A DNA stretch of 64,000 bases from RYN-230 sp963829725 (lineage in GTDB: Bacteria > Actinomycetota > Actinomycetes > Streptosporangiales > Streptosporangiaceae), in the NCBI GenBank assembly GCA_963829725.1, contig CAWHJW010000005.1, positions 62,001 to 126,000 on the forward strand. The letters are read 5' to 3'. Positions 63,412 to 64,000 of the stretch are shown one piece after another. Numbering within the stretch: the stretch's first letter is position 1; every line of letters starts with the position of its first letter. Under the pieces are notes generated by a model. That model worked only from the letters and a program-made list of their open reading frames with translations. It did not search any database and was not told where the DNA came from. The translations under genes and the position numbers were made by a program.

Positions 63412-64000
63412 TCAGGATTCGCTGGGCGGCGGCACCGGCGGCCGCGCTGGCCGCGACGAGGCCACGTGGGACGAGGCGGGGTGGGGTACGGCCGGGCGGG
63501 GCGCAGGCACCCGGCGGCCCGACGCCCAGCTGCCCCCGGCCGAGCCGCGGTGCAGGATCTGCTCGATCGCTCCCCCGACGCCGCCGTCCTCGTTGACGAT
63601 CTGCCGCACCACGTAGATCAGCGCCGGGATCGCCCAGAAGTCACCGCACACCCAGAGGATCGCCGCGCCGATTTCCTGGTCCGCGAACGGCGGCAGGGTC
63701 ACGCCCGGCACGTGCTGGTAGACCGAGTACCACGGACTCTGGGAGAAGATGCTCATCGACATGGCCAGCATCCACATGATCAGGTTGGTCACGATCAGCG
63801 CGGCGGCCTGCTGGACAAGCGGCATCCGGCGGTGGAACGGCGGGGACGGGATGATCTGCAGCCAGAACAGCACGCCGGCCAGGAAGAAGCTGGAGTGCAT
63901 CAGCCAGATGTGCGCTACCTGGTTCCGCTCTGCGAAGTCGAACGGCGCGGGCACGTGCCAGAAGACCATCACGACGCTGAACAGTGTCACCGAGACCCAG
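63412..64000 (-). CDS. Cytochrome c oxidase assembly protein, CtaG-like (partial)
   Basis: C-terminal ~196 residues; the gene continues past the right edge. Membrane segments with IWLMHSSFFLAGVLFWLQII and SPPFHRRMPLVQQAAALIVT are typical of the caa3-type CtaG family that inserts copper into oxidase subunit I. The tail after the last helix is a ~50-residue Pro/Ser/Ala-rich extension. Confidence 0.8.
   Translation of the reverse strand, partial: WVSVTLFSVVMVFWHVPAPFDFAERNQVAHIWLMHSSFFLAGVLFWLQIIPSPPFHRRMPLVQQAAALIVTNLIMWMLAMSMSIFSQSPWYSVYQHVPGVTLPPFADQEIGAAILWVCGDFWAIPALIYVVRQIVNEDGGVGGAIEQILHRGSAGGSWASGRRVPAPRPAVPHPASSHVASSRPARPPVPPPSES

Overview
The window is very GC-rich, dense in genes and written in an actinobacterial style: GTG starts, ATGA/GTGA stop-start overlaps, FCD-type GntR and TetR regulators, a DinB/mycothiol-type protein, a deazaflavin-type LLM oxidoreductase, and two enzymes of decaprenylphosphoryl-arabinose synthesis. 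I infer a high-GC actinomycete (a Streptosporangiales-like or related soil lineage) and cannot name the species. I see no tRNA, rRNA, CRISPR array, insertion sequence or phage gene.

Region 1 (1-16950) is a catabolic gene set. A plus-strand, translationally coupled operon encodes an M20 hydrolase (end only), a two-subunit B12 mutase, a CaiB/BaiF CoA-transferase, a second M20 hydrolase, an LLM flavin/F420 oxidoreductase, two near-duplicate TRZ/ATZ-type amidohydrolases and an ACMSD-type amidohydrolase. It ends at a perfect 22-bp hairpin. Beyond it lie a fourth amidohydrolase (minus), a TenA/thiaminase-II family protein (plus), a GMC oxidoreductase with a GntR regulator (minus), and a ThiY/SsuA-like ABC importer (minus). 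Three intergenic sites share the core GATCTCAGAT and probably bind the GntR protein. Together this looks like an imported, regulated degradation route for an amino-substituted N-heterocycle, possibly the thiamine pyrimidine, ending in B12-dependent rearrangement of a branched acyl-CoA. The substrate is inference.

Region 2 (17000-24400) holds a DinB protein, a TetR/DHA2 efflux pair with a palindromic operator, an alpha/beta hydrolase, and a GntR-MFS-L-2-hydroxyglutarate oxidase group. Region 3 (24700-29600) holds a membrane-anchored phosphodiester glycosidase, a UbiA-type decaprenyl-phosphate phosphoribosyltransferase, a DprE2-like reductase, a decayed response regulator and an epimerase. Region 4 (29600-35100) holds a DUF6308 protein, a broken ABC-ATPase/TetR chimera, a secreted beta-propeller, a YraQ-type permease and a secreted hypothetical. 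Region 5 (35180-45660) holds SbcC/SbcD, a secreted PQQ-like propeller with ASH-type repeats, a DUF3516 helicase and a DUF72 protein.

Region 6 (45685-55110) is the most unusual: a compact minus-strand operon of a multi-PAS histidine kinase, a response-regulator/PIG-L deacetylase fusion, an ATP-grasp enzyme, a PHP phosphoesterase, two paralogous processive GT2 glycosyltransferases and a 70-residue membrane protein. It reads as a signal-controlled system that makes and deacetylates a surface glycan. Region 7 (55385-64000) holds a decayed S53 peptidase, an alcohol dehydrogenase, a YceI/MarR pair, an aldo/keto reductase, a PaiB-like protein, two related membrane-anchored proteins and the end of a CtaG-type gene.

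At least five otherwise normal genes carry a single-base frameshift, so many are probably sequence errors; the ABC-TetR chimera and the S53 gene look truly broken.
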